This document shows positions 49,501 through 50,594 of a DNA stretch of 50,594 nt, piece by piece. The translations under genes and the position numbers were made by a program. The notes below the pieces were generated by a model that did no database searches, was not told the origin of the DNA, and was given only the letters and a program-made list of their open reading frames with translations. This DNA comes from a virus. The number at the start of each line of letters is the position of its first letter. The first letter of the stretch is position 1. Location: positions 1 through 50,594 of IMG/VR virus record IMGVR_UViG_3300030060_001384, one strand, 5' to 3'.

Positions 49501-50321
49501 GTGAAGTAAAGACAAACAAAATCACCAGCCTTGCGAGTAACAACGACATCACCCTCGACCCTGATGGCACGGGCGATGTTGTCGTAAAAACAGGTTCTAA
49601 TGAACAGGATGCTCTACTCGTTAAGCAGTCTGACGGCACAGATGTTGGCTCTCTACGCATCAATAACGGCGCTTTTATATTAAAGGGTAAAAACTCATCT
49701 CAACCGATTCAAATTCAATCGCATGATGGCAATGAGGACATTGAGGTAGACCCAGATGGGTTTATCAAGTTTGAAACTGCCGGTTCAGAACGGATGCGTA
49801 TCGACAGCAGCGGCCGATTGTTTATGGGTGTTACTAGCAACACTACTGGAGGAGAAAGTTTCACTGTTGATGCCGCTGATGGTTTTCGACTGTTTTGCTC
49901 TAGAGGTAGTACGTCTGCGAGAGAGCAAATTATTTTCTTTAACCCTAACGGCGATGTCGGTTCAATCGACACAAGCGGAACATCCACGTCTTACAACACA
50001 TCGTCCGACCATCGCCTAAAGCAAGGCGTAGAGGACATGACCGGCGCAATCGACCGCGTCAAGGCGCTAGCTCCCAAACGCTTTCAGTTCATCGCAGACG
50101 CCGACACAACGGTTGATGGCTTCCTTGCCCACGAGGCACAGGCAGTCGTGCCAGAGGCTGTCACCGGCACTAAAGATGAAGTAAACGAAAACGGTGATGC
50201 TGTCATGCAGGGGATTGACCAAGCCAAGCTGGTGCCGCTTCTGACCGGCGCACTGCAAGAGGCGATTGCCAAGATTGAAACGCTTGAGACTAAAGTCGCA
50301 GCGTTAGAGGCAGGTGAGTAA
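49497..50321 (+). CDS. tail fibre with C-terminal S74 intramolecular chaperone
   Basis: In this 274-aa protein a beta-fibre N-terminal part (SNNDITLDPDGTGDVVVKTG, SERMRIDSSGRLFMG) leads to the S74 peptidase/chaperone domain from about residue 165: SSDHRLKQGVEDM, PKRFQFIADADTTVDGFLAHEAQAVVPEAV, and a final coiled coil (IETLETKVAAL). The SDxRLK motif holds the Ser-Lys pair expected for self-cleavage after trimer folding. It starts in the border repeat and overlaps the next gene (TAATG). Confidence 0.85.
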   Translation: MSEVKTNKITSLASNNDITLDPDGTGDVVVKTGSNEQDALLVKQSDGTDVGSLRINNGAFILKGKNSSQPIQIQSHDGNEDIEVDPDGFIKFETAGSERMRIDSSGRLFMGVTSNTTGGESFTVDAADGFRLFCSRGSTSAREQIIFFNPNGDVGSIDTSGTSTSYNTSSDHRLKQGVEDMTGAIDRVKALAPKRFQFIADADTTVDGFLAHEAQAVVPEAVTGTKDEVNENGDAVMQGIDQAKLVPLLTGALQEAIAKIETLETKVAALEAGE

Positions 50322-50594
50322 TGGCATTCGGTACACTCAAAGCAGATACCCTGACGCACTCGACTGCGGGTTCGCTGGCTACGAATTTTGTTGTGAATGG
50401 TAGTGCGAAGGCGTGGATGCAAGCTGTTGGTGATGGTACGAGTTACAACGATAGTTTTAACACAAGTTCTTTGACTGATGTAGGCACGGGGAATATCAGA
50501 GTCACTTACACAAACAATATGTCTAATGATGATTCTGCTTTTACTCTAGGGCATCAGTATCAGTCTTTAAGTGGTTCGTCAGCTTTTGCTGCAA
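50321..50594 (+). CDS. short tail-fibre cassette protein, N-terminal part (truncated by window end)
   Basis: The first 91 codons of another cassette-family member are visible: FGTLKADTLTHSTAGSLATN, then GSAKAW, like the paralog at 432. The gene runs off the window. With 128-132 aa expected, about 40 residues are missing, of which the last 12 may be those at 2-40. Joining the two ends directly does not keep the frame, so some bases are absent. Confidence 0.65.
   Translation, partial: MAFGTLKADTLTHSTAGSLATNFVVNGSAKAWMQAVGDGTSYNDSFNTSSLTDVGTGNIRVTYTNNMSNDDSAFTLGHQYQSLSGSSAFAA

Overview
The window reads as a nearly complete genome of a marine, podovirus-like tailed phage. It has no host chromosomal genes, rRNA or recognisable tRNA. 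Genes are packed with ATGA-type overlaps and fall into three transcription blocks. Several features match, from memory, the HMO-2011-type phages of marine Alphaproteobacteria (SAR116 and Roseobacter RCA hosts): a family A DNA polymerase carrying a DnaJ-like zinc motif, a separate primase and DnaB-like helicase, a cobalamin-dependent ribonucleotide reductase, a T7-type endonuclease I, and no phage RNA polymerase. Many small basic proteins resemble families I remember from marine phages and cyanophages. The host is inferred, not shown.

Layout. (1) Positions 22913-27936 (+): small early genes, including a ribbon-helix-helix regulator, zinc-binding proteins, membrane peptides, an HhH-like protein, a DUF932-like protein and a winged-helix protein. 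They contain an AATATTGTCAG repeat family, and the last part is a GC-rich stretch that may have been acquired. (2) Positions 22810-12465 (-): a replication and nucleotide operon read leftward: primase, helicase, proofreading exonuclease, polymerase, an ssDNA-binding candidate, a RecB/Cas4-like exonuclease, endonuclease I, DUF3310, ribonucleotide reductase and a PD-(D/E)XK protein. (3) Positions 28657-50594 continuing into 1-12468 (+): the late block. It starts with terminase subunits, a tyrosine-recombinase-like protein, portal, a transglycosylase-like virion protein, scaffold, capsid and a decoration candidate. Small basic proteins and a holin/T4-type lysozyme cassette follow, then tail tubular and nozzle proteins and tail fibres. 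It ends with large internal (ejection-type) virion proteins of 448, 934 and 1557 aa.

Both window ends lie inside the same family of about 130-aa tail-fibre genes. The window is therefore probably a circular or circularly permuted genome opened in a repetitive fibre array, with some sequence missing at the junction.

Control appears to rely on host RNA polymerase. Good sigma70-type promoters lie before the terminase (28512-28540), after the capsid cluster (39629-39657, fused to a terminator) and before the distal fibre genes (48264-48292). The most unusual items are the fibre cassette array whose 13-bp border doubles as a ribosome-binding site, the recombinase-like protein in the head module, the split polymerase, an out-of-frame gene overlapping the portal 3' end, and the early-region repeats.
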